Below, one piece after another: positions 63,152 through 64,000 of a stretch of DNA of 64,000 nt. A program made the translations under genes and the position numbers. The stretch lies in contig NZ_QORI02000008.1 of NCBI RefSeq assembly GCF_003325755.1, forward strand, positions 1-64,000, in the 5' to 3' direction. Each line of letters begins with the position of its first letter. Within the stretch, counting starts at the first letter, position 1. The notes under the pieces are model-generated. The model worked only from the letters and a program-made list of their open reading frames with translations, searched no databases and had not been told where the DNA came from. This stretch comes from Pseudomonas sp. SST3 (GTDB taxonomy: Bacteria; Pseudomonadota; Gammaproteobacteria; Pseudomonadales; Pseudomonadaceae).

Positions 63152-63480
63152 TCAGTTCGTCCTCCTAGCCTCGCCGTACGGACGCTCGGCAGGCTCACCG
63201 CAACGCGGTTGTTAATCAGCGCAGGCACCTCCGCGGTGCCTGCGCTGTTATCGAACGAAATCCCATCCCCGCACGAACGCTCTGTTCCTCATCACGCTGT
63301 GCTGAGCGACCACCGGGCCTTTCGGACGCCGGCGGGTGTGCTATACCCATTGGAGGTACTGGACGGGGAACGCCAATCGCTGGCGTGCTAGGCCCGTGCG
63401 GACCCTGACGACAGGGGGTTCAATTGGCCGTGTGGGCGTCGCTTCAAAGCTGCCCGCGGCATTAGCAGAGAGGTAACACC
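63152..63480. other. Intergenic stretch with one hairpin
   Basis: About 330 bases after the HPF-type gene hold no recognised gene. They include the hairpin at 63220-63247 and a GGAGGTACTGG stretch at 63352 that is not followed by a good reading frame. Confidence 0.45.
63220..63247 (+). terminator. Hairpin, possible terminator of the HPF-type gene
   Basis: GCGCAGGCACC and GGTGCCTGCGC pair around TCCGC and run into TGTTATC; the T tract is poor, so it is only a possible terminator. Confidence 0.6.
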
Positions 63481-63741
63481 ATGACCATGATGCAATGCGA
63501 ATACCGCGATCACGTCATTACCGCCGAAGTAATGGAGCATCCCGGCACACCGACTCCATGGGCCGGCGGTTGCCGGATCAGTAACGCTCAAGGGCAGGTC
63601 ACTCGGCGTATGGCGCTTCCGGTCGGGCACGCCTTCATGGCGGAACTCGAACAGGCTCAGCGGGCTTCCATCGCCCACGGCAAATGGCTGGTGGATCAAT
63701 ATCTGGATCAAGGCAGACATTTGTTCGACAAGGCGGCCTGA
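63481..63741 (+). CDS. Hypothetical protein, 86 residues
   Basis: A small soluble protein with a beta-rich first half (CEYRDHVITAEVMEHPGTPTP, WAGGCRISNAQG) and a helical second half (AFMAELEQAQRASIAHGKWL). No motif or family is recognised. It is preceded by AGAGAGGTAACACC, which gives an acceptable GAGG ribosome site. It stands alone. Two ATG codons (63481 and 63487) are possible. Confidence 0.65.
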   Translation: MTMMQCEYRDHVITAEVMEHPGTPTPWAGGCRISNAQGQVTRRMALPVGHAFMAELEQAQRASIAHGKWLVDQYLDQGRHLFDKAA

Positions 63742-63899
63742 GTTCGTTGCGGGCCGCGCCTCTGGCGAGGCCCGCTTCTTAGCTTCCGGCTACCCTGGCC
63801 TGAGCGTTCCGTTGAACTGTTGATGGCCTTGGAGCCTCTACTGGAAGTACCCGCCCGCACCCGGCGGACGCCAGATTGATCAGCCCGAGGAGCCGCTTG

Positions 63900-64000
63900 A
63901 TGGAGCTTTCCAACAAAGACATGAGCACATTGTTCGAGCAGCTGGGCCTGCCGTCAGACCCGGCCAGTATCGACGAATTCATCGCCAGCCACGCCCCAAT
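63900..64000 (+). CDS. DUF2789 domain protein, 5' part
   Basis: The first 33 codons (MELSNKDMSTLFEQLGLPSD and on to ASHAP) match the start of DUF2789, a small helical family with an unknown role. GAGGAG six bases upstream of the ATG at 63900 gives a good ribosome site. The gene runs off the right edge. Confidence 0.7.
   Translation, partial: MELSNKDMSTLFEQLGLPSDPASIDEFIASHAP

Overview
The window reads as a chromosomal segment of a high-GC gammaproteobacterium of the Pseudomonas / Stutzerimonas (P. stutzeri) type. This rests on the protein content (BfrB-type bacterioferritin with Bfd, LptF-type lipoprotein, XenA/YqjM-type flavin enzyme, PxpABC), on REP-like palindromes typical of pseudomonads, and on a remembered match of gene order with the P. 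aeruginosa prfB-lysS and lptF-ppc-adk-tsaB-rsmJ neighbourhood. No tRNA, rRNA or CRISPR array was seen.

Layout. 1-383: the right end of an IS66-family insertion sequence interrupts a DUF1206 membrane protein gene. 574-6257: a Tat-exported multicopper oxidase, tadA, a frameshifted FbpC-type ABC ATPase, argF, grxD, and the iron-storage pair bfr and bfd with a Fur box. 6340-19214: a long co-directional module, apparently behind a sigma-54-type promoter: YjfI (DUF2170), PspA/IM30, an NfeD/YqiJ-like membrane protein, a YqiK-type flotillin, a TerB-like small protein, a 1.7-kilo-residue DUF3686 AAA ATPase, a rhomboid protease and a PLD-family protein, with a convergent membrane-anchored TPR gene after it. 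I regard this as the most interesting multi-gene system here, probably a membrane-integrity or envelope-stress device. 19390-26239: yaeQ, an NRAMP-type transporter, the 5-oxoprolinase genes pxpABC with a divergent winged-helix regulator and a palindromic operator candidate, and recJ. 26483-33816: a molybdopterin oxidoreductase, an old-yellow-enzyme, a DUF533/TerB protein, prfB with its programmed frameshift, and lysS. 34104-46762: a QEGLA-motif metallopeptidase-like gene, a TRAP transporter (dctPQM), and a divergent catabolic operon (thioesterase, ACAD10/11-type dehydrogenase, SDR, ACAD10/11-type kinase, SurE paralogue, acyl-CoA ligase, class II aldolase, hydroxyacid reductase). The operon resembles the logic of 4-hydroxy-acid breakdown through a phosphorylated acyl-CoA.

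46806-50951 is an accessory island: REP elements, a decayed or mis-sequenced small gene, a large putative type VI secretion peptidoglycan hydrolase (M23-like, SH3, EF-hand and GH19 parts) and an overlapping AT-richer gene for an exported candidate immunity protein. 50952-64000 returns to core genes: an acyl-CoA ligase, lptF with a DUF4398 lipoprotein, ppc, adk, tsaB, a DUF72 protein, an extensin-like protein, rsmJ, an HPF-type ribosome factor and the start of a DUF2789 gene.

A striking feature across the window is a set of seven single-base frame breaks at six loci (2901, 23384, 34961, 47127, 47255, 49171, 57450). Every one is repaired by adding one G or C to an existing G or C run. Because ppc and pxpA are among them, I think these are mostly sequencing or assembly errors and the genes are probably intact in the organism.
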